A DNA stretch of 64,000 nt from an uncultured Corynebacterium sp. (GTDB lineage Bacteria > Actinomycetota > Actinomycetes > Mycobacteriales > Mycobacteriaceae): NCBI RefSeq assembly GCF_946223165.1, contig NZ_CAMIBP010000008.1:16287-80286 (forward strand). The letters run 5' to 3'. The translations under genes were made by a program, and so were the position numbers. The notes beneath the pieces are model-generated. The model was not told where the DNA came from. It did not search any database and saw only the letters and a program-made list of their open reading frames with translations. This document shows positions 34,636 through 44,194 of this stretch, piece by piece; the first letter of the stretch is position 1, and each line of letters opens with the position of its first letter.

Positions 34636-34686
34636 CCTGAAACGCGAGTTTGCCCGAAACGCGAGATTGCCTAAAACACGAGATTA
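34636..34686. repeat. Three imperfect 17-bp tandem repeats at the end of brnE
   Basis: CCTGAAACGCGAGTTTG, CCCGAAACGCGAGATTG and CCTAAAACACGAGATTA follow each other without gap. The third copy contains the last codons and the stop of brnE (convergent), and the other two lie beyond the stop. The unit is not a multiple of three. It looks like a stepwise duplication of the 3' end of the gene. Confidence 0.8.
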
Positions 34687-35003
34687 ACGAGCGCCATGTA
34701 CGCCAGGGTTCCGCCGATGATCGACAGGCCGGAATCATGGCGCCACAGGTGGAGCCCCAGCGTGATGGCCACGCCGAGGAACGCGGCCAACAGGCCGCCA
34801 GGTTCGCCGCGCTGCCCGGCCATCGTGTAGACCACGAGGACGGTCATGACGCCGACGGGCATCATCATGCCCAACAGCCCCACAAATTGGTTGCCTTTCA
34901 GCTTCTTGATGAACGCGAAGGGAAGGGCACGCAGGAGGACGGTGACGACGCAGATGGGCAGCAGCACGGCCGCCACCATGGGCAGAGTTACGCCTGCGGG
35001 CAT
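34671..35003 (-). CDS. brnE: Branched-chain amino acid exporter small subunit (AzlD family)
   Basis: The 110-residue protein has four hydrophobic segments and the AzlD pattern LLRALPFAFIKKLKGNQFVG and LGMMMPVGVMTVLVVYT. With BrnF it exports isoleucine, leucine, valine and methionine in Corynebacterium glutamicum. It overlaps brnF by 16 bases, as expected for a coupled two-subunit exporter. No lrp regulator gene stands next to the pair here. Confidence 0.88.
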   Translation of the reverse strand: MPAGVTLPMVAAVLLPICVVTVLLRALPFAFIKKLKGNQFVGLLGMMMPVGVMTVLVVYTMAGQRGEPGGLLAAFLGVAITLGLHLWRHDSGLSIIGGTLAYMALVNLVF

Positions 35004-35722
35004 GGGCGCTCACCCCGCTTCCAGGTGAGCACATCATCCAACCGCGGCGAAAGGAAACGCGCCACGAGCACGAGGAAGTAGATAATAAGTGCGACCATGA
35101 GCATCTGGTCGGGCACGACGAAGGCGCACACGATCGCAATGCCGCCGGCCAGGATAGGCAGCGAATAGTCCGGGTTGTTCTTGAAGGAGTCCCACATGAG
35201 GACGACAAAGAGAGCGACGAGCGCGAACTCCATGCCCTTGACGTTCTCGGGCACCACCTGGCCGGTAAGCGCGCCGACGATGCCGCCGCCCACCCACAGC
35301 GCCTGGCAGAAGATCTGGATCGTCAGCAGGCGGGCGCCGGAGAGCTTCTCCTCGCGCGGTAGTGCGGAGACGATCGCATAGGTCTCGTCGGTGAGAGCAT
35401 ACGTGGAATACGCGCGGCCTAGGCGGGACGCGATGAGATCGCGCGGATAAGTCAGCCCGTAGAAGATGTGCCGGAAGTTGACCATGAAAGCGGTGACGGC
35501 CGAGGTAATGGCCGAGGTCCCGCCGGTGACCATACTCAACGCGAGGAACTCCATGGAGCCGGCGTAAATGACGAAGGAAAAGATGGGTGCCCACCACCAG
35601 CTAAACCCGGTCTGGACGACGAGCAGGCCGAAAGCGAGGCCGAGGGGTACAAGGCCCAGCGCCACGGCCCACGTATCCCGCAATCCCTTACGGATCTCCG
35701 TACGCGTATCGAATTCTTCCAC
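34988..35722 (-). CDS. brnF: Branched-chain amino acid exporter large subunit (AzlC family)
   Basis: The roughly 244-residue protein has about seven hydrophobic segments and the AzlC signatures PLGLAFGLLVVQTGFSWWWA, FVIYAGSMEFLALSMV, FMVNFRHIFYGL and YALTDETYAIVSA. The start is uncertain: the GTG at 35722 (VEEFDTRTEIRKG) is preceded by AGGATAAG and fits the family. The open frame continues to a GTG at 35761. It forms an exporter with the overlapping brnE. Confidence 0.87.
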   Translation of the reverse strand: MEEFDTRTEIRKGLRDTWAVALGLVPLGLAFGLLVVQTGFSWWWAPIFSFVIYAGSMEFLALSMVTGGTSAITSAVTAFMVNFRHIFYGLTYPRDLIASRLGRAYSTYALTDETYAIVSALPREEKLSGARLLTIQIFCQALWVGGGIVGALTGQVVPENVKGMEFALVALFVVLMWDSFKNNPDYSLPILAGGIAIVCAFVVPDQMLMVALIIYFLVLVARFLSPRLDDVLTWKRGERPCPQA

Positions 35723-35781
35723 GATGCCGCTTATCCTATGCCACGGCACGAAGCGTTCCACGGCATGGGCGCCGCTGGCTC

Positions 35782-36378
35782 CTAGTTTGAAGCAATATTG
35801 GGAGGGAACGTGGAGTACAGCGGCAGCGGCATCGGCTGGCGCTTCATGACATCACCCCACAGATCGGCAGCGCCGGGAGTGATCACGTCCTGGGCCAACG
35901 CGGGGGCGACGAACCAGTCGCCCGCCTCGATCTCATCGTGCAGCTGACCCGGGCCCCACTCGGCATAGCCGGCGAACAGGCGCATGCCGGTGAGAACGTC
36001 CTCCAGCTCCGTAGGCTCGGCGCGCATGTCCACGTAGGCCAGGCGCGGGGCGAGCTTGTTGAGCTGGGTCTGCTCCGAGATGTCCACCCCGGGCTTCGTC
36101 ATGCCCAGGCCCAGGACCGCCTGCTGGTTCAGGGGGCCGCCGATGTAGAGCGCCTGCGGCTTCGCGACGACGGGTAGCCACTCGGGTAGCACGTTGAACA
36201 CCGCGACCTCAGAGCGGGTGGTGAGGTCCACGCCGAGGCTGACCTGCTCGTTGTGCTCGATGAGCAGGATGACGGAGCGGGCAAACTCGGGGGAGTTCAT
36301 GCCCGGCGCGGCAATGAGCAGTTGGCCGGGCCCCGGCTCGTTACGCTCGAGGGCGTTGAAGAGTCGATCGGCGTACAT
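35782..36378 (-). CDS. YqgE/AlgH family protein
   Basis: The 198-residue protein belongs to UPF0301/DUF179, of unknown biochemical function. Signatures are GQLLIAAPGMNSPEFARSVI, LLIEHNEQVSLGVDL, LYIGGPLNQQAVLGLG and LFAGYAEWGPGQLHDEIEAG. The ATG lies 2 bases after the stop of the cca gene, so the two are cotranscribed. This order is conserved near the origin in related actinobacteria. Confidence 0.9.
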   Translation of the reverse strand: MYADRLFNALERNEPGPGQLLIAAPGMNSPEFARSVILLIEHNEQVSLGVDLTTRSEVAVFNVLPEWLPVVAKPQALYIGGPLNQQAVLGLGMTKPGVDISEQTQLNKLAPRLAYVDMRAEPTELEDVLTGMRLFAGYAEWGPGQLHDEIEAGDWFVAPALAQDVITPGAADLWGDVMKRQPMPLPLYSTFPPNIASN

Positions 36379-36380
36379 GG

Positions 36381-37838
36381 CTACCTAGACTCCCACCACG
36401 CGCGCAACTTCGCAATCGCAACGTCGCGCTCCAGCGGGCCTTCCTCCAGACGCAGCTCCTTCATGAAGGCCCACGCCTGGCCCACCTCGGGGCCGGGCGA
36501 GAGGTTGAGGATGTCCATGATCTCATTGCCATCCAGGTCGGGGCGCACGCGCGCGAGGTCCTCCTTGGCGGCAATGTCCGCGATGCGCTCCTCCAGGTGA
36601 TCGTAGGTGCGGCGCAGGCGGGCTGCCTTGCGCGCGTTGCGAGTAGTGCAGTCCGCGCGCACGAGTTTGTGGAGGCGGGGGAGGAGCTCGCCCGCGTCGG
36701 TGACGTAGCGGCGCACGGCAGAATCCGTCCACTGGCCCTCGCCAAAACCGTGGAAGCGCATGTGCAGGTAGATGAGCTGCGCGATGTCCTCGGTGAGGTG
36801 CTTGGGGTACTTGAGCTTCTTGAAACGGCGGCGCGCAAGCTTGGCGCCCACCACCTCGTGGTGGTGGAAGGAGACCTTGCCGCCCTCGGTGGAGCGGGTG
36901 TCCGGCTTGCCGATGTCGTGCAGCAAGGCCGCCCAGCGCAGGGTGAGGTCGGGCCCCTCCTCCGGGTCTTCCTGATCGATGGCCTGGCGCAACACGGTTT
37001 TCGAGTGCGCGTAGACGTCCTTGTGCTGCGCGTGCTCATCCGGCGCCATGGCCAGGGCAGGGATCTCGGGGAAGATGTAGCCCATGATGCCGGTCTCCAC
37101 GAGAAGATCGATGCCCACCTCCGGCGCCGCGCCGAGGATGAGCTTGTCCAGCTCCACCTGGACACGTTCCACGGTGATGCGCTGGATCTCGCCCGCCATA
37201 TCGGTCATGGCCGCGCGAACGCGCGGAGCGACATCAAACTCCAGCTGCGAGGCAAACCGGGCCGCGCGCAGCATGCGCAGCGGATCGTCATGGAAGGACT
37301 GCTCCGGCGTGGCGGGGGTGTCGAGCACGCGGGCGGCAAGATCACGCAGGCCACCCATCGGATCGCGGAACTCGCGCGAGCCGTCCGGGCGAAGCTCCAC
37401 GGCCATGGCGTTGGCGCGGAAGTCGCGGCGGATGAGATCGCCCTCCAGGGTGTCGCCAAAGGCGACCTCGGGGTTACGGGAGTCCCCGTCATACACATCG
37501 GAGCGGAACGTCGTGATCTCGATCTGCTGGCCCTTATAGGCGGCGGAAACGGTACCGAACTCGATGCCGGTGTCCCACACCGTCTCGGCCCAATCATCCA
37601 GGATGGCCTGAACCACGTCCGGGCGAGCCGGCGTGGTGAAGTCCAGATCGTGTCCGAGGCGGCCCAGGCAGGCGTCGCGAACGGAGCCGCCGACGAGGTA
37701 GAGGGGGGCATCGGCAGCAGCGAAGCGCTCCACGAGCCCGCTGAGTATGGGGGACAGCGCCGCAACGGCGGCATCGGCCCGCGCGAGGACGCCTAGTAGC
37801 TCGGTATCTGCCGTGTCCGCGGTGTCCTGAAAATTCAC
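36381..37838 (-). CDS. cca: CCA tRNA nucleotidyltransferase
   Basis: The enzyme adds or repairs the CCA end of tRNAs. The 485-residue protein has the class II nucleotidyltransferase signature LVGGSVRDACLGRLGHDLDF with catalytic Asp residues in DLDF, RRDFRANAMAVEL, and an HD domain (LLHDIGKPDTR, FHHHEVVGAKLARRR). The start is the GTG at 37838. TAGACT on the same strand ends 7 bases before it, so it is probably leaderless. The open frame extends to 37970 but overlaps the divergent nudix gene. It shares only 28 bases with that gene's start. Confidence 0.92.
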   Translation of the reverse strand: MNFQDTADTADTELLGVLARADAAVAALSPILSGLVERFAAADAPLYLVGGSVRDACLGRLGHDLDFTTPARPDVVQAILDDWAETVWDTGIEFGTVSAAYKGQQIEITTFRSDVYDGDSRNPEVAFGDTLEGDLIRRDFRANAMAVELRPDGSREFRDPMGGLRDLAARVLDTPATPEQSFHDDPLRMLRAARFASQLEFDVAPRVRAAMTDMAGEIQRITVERVQVELDKLILGAAPEVGIDLLVETGIMGYIFPEIPALAMAPDEHAQHKDVYAHSKTVLRQAIDQEDPEEGPDLTLRWAALLHDIGKPDTRSTEGGKVSFHHHEVVGAKLARRRFKKLKYPKHLTEDIAQLIYLHMRFHGFGEGQWTDSAVRRYVTDAGELLPRLHKLVRADCTTRNARKAARLRRTYDHLEERIADIAAKEDLARVRPDLDGNEIMDILNLSPGPEVGQAWAFMKELRLEEGPLERDVAIAKLRAWWESR

Positions 37839-37845
37839 GCCGGTC

Positions 37846-37858
37846 AGTCTACTACGAT
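37846..37858. promoter_or_regulatory. Back-to-back -10 hexamers for cca and the nudix gene
   Basis: TAGACT on the minus strand (37846-37851) and TACGAT on the plus strand (37853-37858) stand one base apart. Each ends 7-8 bases before the start codon of its gene. The two polymerases would therefore overlap fully and exclude one another. Confidence 0.5.
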
Positions 37859-37866
37859 TGGAAACG

Positions 37867-38466
37867 ATGACTAACCACGATGAAGGCAAGAAGCGCAGGA
37901 GGCGCCGCCGGCCCAAGCGCCAGCACCAGCCGGCCCCGCACGCCGCCAAGCCGCAAGGCCGCATGACCACGCGCGACGAAACGTCCGCCGGTGGCCTCGT
38001 CGTGTCCGGTCTGGCCGAGTCCGTGGCCGCGGACGGCTCCGTCGATCTCTCCCGAATCTATGTCGCCCTCATCGGGCGCCTCGACCGCCGCGGCCGCCTG
38101 CTGTGGTCCATGCCCAAAGGGCACGTGGAAAACGGTGAGGACAAGCGGCTGACCGCCGAGCGCGAGGTGTGGGAGGAGACCGGCGTGTCGGGCCAGGTCT
38201 TCGCGGATCTGGGCGTCATTGACTATTGGTTCGTCTCCGACGGGGTGCGCATCCACAAGACGGTGCATCACCACCTGCTGTCCTACGTGGACGGCATCCT
38301 CAACGATGAGGATCCCGAGGTCACCGAGGTGGCCTGGGTCCCGGTCTCCGAGCTCATCGAGCACCTCGCGTACGCGGACGAGCGCAAGCTGGCCCGTATC
38401 GCGCACGATCTTTTGCCCGATCTCGCACGCGCGGCCGCCGCAGAAGGAAGGATCACCCCGCGGTGA
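37867..38466 (+). CDS. Nudix hydrolase (MutT4-like)
   Basis: The 199-residue protein starts with a very basic tail (KKRRRRRRPKRQHQ) and has an intact Nudix box GHVENGEDKRLTAEREVWEE-TG from about residue 89. It corresponds by position to mycobacterial MutT4, between pcnA and the DUF6049 gene. It hydrolyses a nucleoside diphosphate derivative; the substrate is not known here. I chose the ATG at 37867, probably leaderless. The TGA overlaps the GTG of the next gene. Confidence 0.9.
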   Translation: MTNHDEGKKRRRRRRPKRQHQPAPHAAKPQGRMTTRDETSAGGLVVSGLAESVAADGSVDLSRIYVALIGRLDRRGRLLWSMPKGHVENGEDKRLTAEREVWEETGVSGQVFADLGVIDYWFVSDGVRIHKTVHHHLLSYVDGILNDEDPEVTEVAWVPVSELIEHLAYADERKLARIAHDLLPDLARAAAAEGRITPR

Positions 38467-40667
38467 AGCGGGCAGCGCTAGCGCTGGCGTGCGGGCTGCT
38501 CGCATTCGGCCCCACCGCGCCCGCCACCGTGCCCGCGGCCGCAACACCCCTCGGCGGCAGCACCGCGACGGCGACGCAGGCCGCGGACGAGCGGGCGCGC
38601 ATCACCGTGCTGCAGGCGGATAGCTCCGGCGCGCTGGGCGCGGACATCCGCGTGGAGGTGGAAATCACCAACATCTCCGACACGGCGCTCGATGATCTGC
38701 AGGTCACCACCCGGCGCGGCGACGCGCTAGCGTCCACCGCGGATGCCGCCATCGAGCTGGAGCAAGGCGATTTTCCGTACTTCGGCACCTTCGCCCGCGC
38801 CAATTCCCTGGAACCGGGGGAGTCGGCGCGCCTAACGCTGACCGTGCCCACCGGCCTCGGCGCCGAGGGCACCCTCGCCATCGAGGAGTCCGGCGCGTAC
38901 CCGCTCATGTTCTCGCTCACCGGCACCCAAGACGGCGATCCGGTGGCCCTCGCGGACGCCCGGCTGATCCTGCACTTCGGCGAGCTGCCCAAGGACGTAG
39001 GTGACCATAGCCTGACGGTGGTCTATCCCATCACCGAGCACGTCGATATTGTGCCCGGGGAGACCGGCGGCGAACCGCTCATCATGCAGTCTGAGGATCT
39101 CGCTGCCGCCTTGGCCGCTGGGGGGCGCCTCGATCGCCTCCTTACTACCTATACGGATCATGATCTCCGCGGCGCCGGCTGCGTAGCCGTCGACCCCGCG
39201 CTGGTGGACACCGTTGACCGCATGGCCGAAGGCTATACCGTCTCCGCCACTCGCCCCTCGACGGCACAGAAGCCCCAGCGCCTGCGTGACTCCTGGTTTA
39301 GCGACGATGACGACGATCGCGGCGTCGAAGGCACCGGTTCCGCGGACGCCCGCGCGTGGCTGGACCGCCTCGCGAACGTCGACTGCCTCATGGTCATGCC
39401 GTGGGCAAACACAGACGTCAACGCGGTGCTCAAGGCACACAACGGTTTCCTCGTCCACGAGGCGGTATCCCGCGGCGCAGAGACCATCGAGACGATCCTC
39501 GGGCGCTCGCTGAACTCCTCGCTCCTCGCCGTGGGATCCCCCGGGGTCAGCGCGCAGCTGCCTACCTCGGTCCTCATCGCCGACGGCACGCCGCAGCACG
39601 GCGACTCCGCTACATATGATCCCGCGCTAGCCGAGCTCCTCTCCAGCCGCTTCAATGCCGCCGCTGGCCTCGATCTGGCCCTCAGCGCCGCCGTGCCGCA
39701 GCAGCCGGAGAGCTCCGCTGACCACGAGGATCAAGAAGACACAGACGACCCGGCCAGCACCAACAGCACAGACAGTACCTCCGGTACAGGCTCTGCCGCC
39801 GCCAGCGCGGTCGTCGCCAAGCTGCCCAACTACCAGGACCCGGACGCCGCGCAGGCGGCGCTGGAGGAAGCCGAGAGGCTGCTGGCTACCGCGCACCCGG
39901 GCACCCTCACGACGCATCCCGCCGCCGCCAACACTGCCGCCAACACTGCCGCCACGGGGGCATCGGCAGCAACGCTACAGGACGACGCACCGTCACCGGC
40001 CTTCACGGATCCGGAAATCCTCCAAGTAGAGCAGCAGGCGCACTACACGGACGAGCTCATGAACATCATGGTCAACGACCACAACATCGCGCTCACCCGC
40101 TACGGCTTCACCCTGCCGCTGCGCCGCGACCTGCTCGCCGCCCTAAGCCTCAACCCGCGTCCCGACGGCACAACCACCATCGATACCGCGCGCCTCCAGG
40201 CCAACTCGACCCAGCTGCAGGACCTGCGCAATAGCGTGTCCCTCATCCCGCCGGGCAACGTCTACACCCGCGCCTCAGAATCCTCCCCGCTGCTCATCGT
40301 GGCGGAAAACGGTCTGCCGCTGCCGGTCGACGCGCGCATACTTTACGAGGCCGACCAGAAATCCAACGCGCAGGGCGCCACGCTCAACACGCCCAACTCG
40401 GTCCACATCCCGGCCAAGGGATCCATTACCGTGTCCATGACCGCCGACCTTCCCGACGACAGCCGCCGGGACATCCGCCTGTGGCTGGCGACGCCCTCGG
40501 GCGCCACCATCTCCCAACCGGTGTTCATTAGCGTGCAGACCAGGGGCGGTATGTTGGGTGTCTACGGTCTCGGCGCCATTGCGGGCCTCCTCGTGCTCGG
40601 CGCCGTGGCGTTGCGCATTCGCCGCACGAAGAAGACGCAGGAAGTCGAAGCGAAGAAGAACTCATGA
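38463..40667 (+). CDS. DUF6049 family secreted membrane-anchored protein
   Basis: The 734-residue protein has an N-terminal signal sequence (MKRAALALACGLLAFGPTA) and one C-terminal membrane segment (YGLGAIAGLLVLGAVALRI) followed by a basic tail, so its bulk is outside the membrane. A low-complexity part near residues 415-445 is rich in Asp, Ser and Thr. It matches by position and architecture the mycobacterial protein encoded before MurJ (Rv3909 type). Its GTG start overlaps the nudix stop and its stop overlaps the murJ start, so it is coupled to murJ and may work with lipid II flipping. Confidence 0.85.
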   Translation: MKRAALALACGLLAFGPTAPATVPAAATPLGGSTATATQAADERARITVLQADSSGALGADIRVEVEITNISDTALDDLQVTTRRGDALASTADAAIELEQGDFPYFGTFARANSLEPGESARLTLTVPTGLGAEGTLAIEESGAYPLMFSLTGTQDGDPVALADARLILHFGELPKDVGDHSLTVVYPITEHVDIVPGETGGEPLIMQSEDLAAALAAGGRLDRLLTTYTDHDLRGAGCVAVDPALVDTVDRMAEGYTVSATRPSTAQKPQRLRDSWFSDDDDDRGVEGTGSADARAWLDRLANVDCLMVMPWANTDVNAVLKAHNGFLVHEAVSRGAETIETILGRSLNSSLLAVGSPGVSAQLPTSVLIADGTPQHGDSATYDPALAELLSSRFNAAAGLDLALSAAVPQQPESSADHEDQEDTDDPASTNSTDSTSGTGSAAASAVVAKLPNYQDPDAAQAALEEAERLLATAHPGTLTTHPAAANTAANTAATGASAATLQDDAPSPAFTDPEILQVEQQAHYTDELMNIMVNDHNIALTRYGFTLPLRRDLLAALSLNPRPDGTTTIDTARLQANSTQLQDLRNSVSLIPPGNVYTRASESSPLLIVAENGLPLPVDARILYEADQKSNAQGATLNTPNSVHIPAKGSITVSMTADLPDDSRRDIRLWLATPSGATISQPVFISVQTRGGMLGVYGLGAIAGLLVLGAVALRIRRTKKTQEVEAKKNS

Positions 40668-43600
40668 CCTCTCAATCCTCCGCCGGCGCTCGCGGGCGCA
40701 TCATCGTCCCGTCCCCGCCGGCCCCCGTTCCGCAGCCGCGCCCCGCACAGGAGCCCGTCCCCGCGGAGCCGGTGACGGACAAGTCGAGCCTCAAAAGCGA
40801 GGCGGCGCTCGCTGCCGCTGCGGCGGCCACCGCCACGACCGACACAACCGCCACAACGACCACAACAACCACCGCGGCCGCCGGTGGCGGCAGCGACGGA
40901 AACTCGGACGCCGACGTTGTGCGCGCCGGCGGTTCCATGGCGATTGCGACGCTCATCTCCCGCATCACCGGCTTCATCCGCACGGTCCTCATCACGTCCT
41001 CGCTCGGCGCTGCCATCGCGTCGGCGTTCCAGACGGCCAACCAGATCCCCAACCTCATCACGGAGATCGTCCTTGGCGCGGTGCTCACCTCGCTCGTGGT
41101 GCCGGTCCTCATTCACGCGGAGAAAGAAGACCCCGACCGTGGCGAGGAATTCGTCCGGCGATTATTCACGCTCTCCGTCGTCATCCTCGGCGGAGTCACG
41201 ATCCTTTCGGTCATCTTCGCGCCCGCGCTCACCCGCGTGATGCTCCGAGAGGACGGACAGGTCAACGTGGCTCAGGCGACGTCGATGGCCTACCTGCTGC
41301 TCCCGCAGATCTTCTTCTACGGCCTCTTCGCGCTCTTCCAGGCCGTGCTCAACACCAAGAACGTGTTCGCCCCCGGCGCGTGGGCGCCGGTCATCAACAA
41401 CATCATTTCGATCTCGGTCCTGCTGCTGTATTGGCTGCTGCCCGGCGAACTGAACCCGGCGGCGCCCTCCCCAGTCTCGGACCCCCACGTGCTGCTGTTG
41501 GGCATCGGCACGACACTCGGCGTCGTGGTGCAGTGCCTCATCCTCGTGCCCTACTTGCTGCGCGCGGGCATCAACTTGACGCCGCTGTGGGGCATCGATG
41601 ATCGCCTCAAGCAATTCGGCGGCATGGCTATGGCCATCATCGCCTACGTCGCCATCTCGCAGGCGGGCTACATCGTCACCTCACAGATCGCCTCGATGTC
41701 CTCGTCCGGCGCGCCGGCCATCTATCAGAACCACTGGCTGCTGCTCCAGGTGCCCTACGGAATCATCGGCGTCACGCTGCTCACCGCCATCATGCCGCGC
41801 CTGTCGCGCAACGCCGCCAACGGCGACGTCGACGCCGTGGTCCGCGATCTCACGCTGGGCACGAAGCTCACCTTCATCGCGCTCATCCCCATCGTCATCT
41901 TCTTCACCGGCTTCGGCGTGCCCATCGCGCGCGGCCTCTTCGGCTACGGCCGCCTCGACGTGGAGACGGCGGAGCTGCTCGGCCTCACCCTGTCCTTCTC
42001 CGCGTTCACGCTCATCCCGTACGCGCTCGTCTTGCTCCACCTCCGCGTGTTCTACGCGCGCGAGGAGGCCTGGACGCCGACGTTTATTATCGCGGGCATC
42101 ACCATCACCAAGGTCGTGCTCTCGCTCGCCGCCCCGCACATCGCCAACTCGCCGGGCCACGTGGTCGTGCTCCTCGGTGCCGCCAACGGTTTTGGCTTCG
42201 TCGCCGGCGCCGTCATCGGCGCGTTCCTCCTCAAGCGCAAGCTCGGCTCGCTGGGCGGCCGCGCGGTCATGGAGACCACCGTGTGGTCGACCGTGGCGGG
42301 CGCCATCGGCCTTGTCGCCGCATGGGCCCTCAACTGGCTGCTGCGTCTGGTGCTGCCGGAGTTCTCCTTCGTGGTCCTCCTGCGCGTTGCCATCGACGGC
42401 GTCCTTTTCCTCATCGTCACCGGCCTCATCCTCTCCCGCTCGAAGCTGCCAGAGGTCCTCAACTTGGGCCGCGCCCTGCAGCGCATCCCAGGCATGTCCC
42501 GCATCATCACCGTGTCCGAGGACTCGGGCATCCAGGTCGAGGAGCCGGAGCTTGCGGAGATTCGCCCGCAGTACACGCTCGACGCGTTCAACTCCTCGCC
42601 GGTCCCGCCGCCGATGTCGGCCGGTATTGTCCGGGGACCGTCGCTGGTGCCGGGCGCCCCAGTGAGCGACGGACGCTTCCGCCTGCTGCGCGATCACGGC
42701 TCGGTACCCGGCGCTCGCTTCTGGCAGGCCCGCGAGCAGGCCACCGGCCGCATCGTGGCGCTCACCTTCGTCGACTGCTCCAACAAGGCCCCGCTCGCCC
42801 CGGCCACCCCGGCCGAGGTCGCGAAACGCTCCTCTGAGGTTTCCCGCGCCACGCGCAAGCTGGCCGATGCCGGCCTGGGCTCCGTCGCACCGCACGTGGA
42901 CGTCCTGTCCTACCGCGCTGGCTGCCTTGTCGTGGCCGACTGGGTGGACGGCACTGAGCTCAAGACCGTTGCCGAGGACGGCGCGCTCGATCCGGGCGCT
43001 GTCGCTCATGCCCTGGCACCGCTGCTTGCCGATGCCGCCGCGGCCCACGCCGCCGGGCTCACCCTCGGCGTGGAGAACCGCAACCGCTTCCGCGTCAATA
43101 CCGATGGCGAGGTCGTCCTCGCATTCCCGGCGGTACTGTCCGATGCCACCCCCGACACCGATCGCGCGGCACTCGGGTCCGCAGTGCGTCTCCTCGTGGG
43201 CGCCACCGATCCGACGCCGGAGACCCTGCGCGACATTGCGGACTCCACGACGCTCGCCGCAAACGCCACCGACGGTGCCGACGGTACCGACACAGACGGG
43301 GCACCCACCGGCGACCCAGCGATCGAGCCCGCGAGCCTCGCCGACTTGGCCCAGCGCCTCGCCGCATTCGCCCCAGGCTCGGGCGAGCTGCCGGTGGAGG
43401 ACGCCTCCGCCGAGGCGGCCGACGCAGGCGACGATGAAGAGATTGATGACCGCCCCGGCTTCGGCGGGCGCCCCTACTCGAGCACCGGCATCGTGCTGCT
43501 CGGCGTGCTGGCGACGGCCTTCGTCGTGGGCATGGCGGCGCTGACCGTGTGGATCATGTCCCTCATCGGCGAAGAATCCCCGGTGGACTCCACCTCGCTC

Positions 43601-44023
43601 CAGGGCACGTCCGCGTCCGTGCCGGATCGCCCGGCCATCATCCTCGATCCCGCGCGCGCCACCTCGCCGACGGGTACGCCTGAGAACGCCATCGACGGCG
43701 ACAAGCACACGGCGTGGACGACGTCGAAGGCGGACATGGGAATCACGGTGAGCGTCGACGACGCGACGCAGATGCGCTACCTCATCGTGGCGCATGACGC
43801 GTCGACGGGTACCGAGTACCACGTGTACGGCCGTGCCACCGGTAGTGAAGGCACCGCCGAGCGCGTGGAGCTGGCCTCGGGCACGCTCGCCGCGGGCCGC
43901 AACTCCATCAAGTTGGGGACATCGGACGTGGCCTTCGACGCCGTGGAGTTCTGGGTGGACGCGCTGCCGAAGGCGAATGAAGTGTCCATCACCGAACTCC
44001 AACTGGTGGGCCTGCCGCACTAG
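40664..44023 (+). CDS. murJ: Lipid II flippase MurJ with pseudokinase and discoidin-like C-terminal domains
   Basis: The 1119-residue protein flips lipid II for cell wall synthesis. A Thr/Ala-rich tail of 85 residues precedes the MOP-fold membrane domain (about 90-620, from GGSMAIATLISRITGFIRTV). A cytoplasmic kinase-like domain (about 665-860, from DGRFRLLRDHGSVPGARFWQ) lacks HRD and DFG motifs: it reads AGLTLGVENRNRFRV. A membrane segment (TGIVLLGVLATAFVVGMAAL, near 950) leads to an external discoidin-like domain (DPARATSPTGTPENAIDGDK). This matches mycobacterial MviN, whose pseudokinase binds FhaA. The ATGA overlap couples it to the gene before. Confidence 0.94.
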   Translation: MTSQSSAGARGRIIVPSPPAPVPQPRPAQEPVPAEPVTDKSSLKSEAALAAAAAATATTDTTATTTTTTTAAAGGGSDGNSDADVVRAGGSMAIATLISRITGFIRTVLITSSLGAAIASAFQTANQIPNLITEIVLGAVLTSLVVPVLIHAEKEDPDRGEEFVRRLFTLSVVILGGVTILSVIFAPALTRVMLREDGQVNVAQATSMAYLLLPQIFFYGLFALFQAVLNTKNVFAPGAWAPVINNIISISVLLLYWLLPGELNPAAPSPVSDPHVLLLGIGTTLGVVVQCLILVPYLLRAGINLTPLWGIDDRLKQFGGMAMAIIAYVAISQAGYIVTSQIASMSSSGAPAIYQNHWLLLQVPYGIIGVTLLTAIMPRLSRNAANGDVDAVVRDLTLGTKLTFIALIPIVIFFTGFGVPIARGLFGYGRLDVETAELLGLTLSFSAFTLIPYALVLLHLRVFYAREEAWTPTFIIAGITITKVVLSLAAPHIANSPGHVVVLLGAANGFGFVAGAVIGAFLLKRKLGSLGGRAVMETTVWSTVAGAIGLVAAWALNWLLRLVLPEFSFVVLLRVAIDGVLFLIVTGLILSRSKLPEVLNLGRALQRIPGMSRIITVSEDSGIQVEEPELAEIRPQYTLDAFNSSPVPPPMSAGIVRGPSLVPGAPVSDGRFRLLRDHGSVPGARFWQAREQATGRIVALTFVDCSNKAPLAPATPAEVAKRSSEVSRATRKLADAGLGSVAPHVDVLSYRAGCLVVADWVDGTELKTVAEDGALDPGAVAHALAPLLADAAAAHAAGLTLGVENRNRFRVNTDGEVVLAFPAVLSDATPDTDRAALGSAVRLLVGATDPTPETLRDIADSTTLAANATDGADGTDTDGAPTGDPAIEPASLADLAQRLAAFAPGSGELPVEDASAEAADAGDDEEIDDRPGFGGRPYSSTGIVLLGVLATAFVVGMAALTVWIMSLIGEESPVDSTSLQGTSASVPDRPAIILDPARATSPTGTPENAIDGDKHTAWTTSKADMGITVSVDDATQMRYLIVAHDASTGTEYHVYGRATGSEGTAERVELASGTLAAGRNSIKLGTSDVAFDAVEFWVDALPKANEVSITELQLVGLPH

Positions 44024-44194
44024 GATAGGCGGAATTAAATTCACCTTCTTTGTGCACGGTGCGGCGCATTTCTGCACATAGTTAAAAAGTTTCACTTGCA
44101 GCTTGAAGTAAAACGCCATAGTCTATGACGTATCAACAAACGAGCCTGTTGGCTCGCCCTGAACGCTTTTACTTAAATCCAGAGGAGTTACCCC

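Noticed and set aside
44042..44070. GlxR (CRP-type) site upstream of the YceI gene
   Set aside because: TGTGCAC and TGCACA are too far apart and do not fit TGTGANNTANNTCACA.
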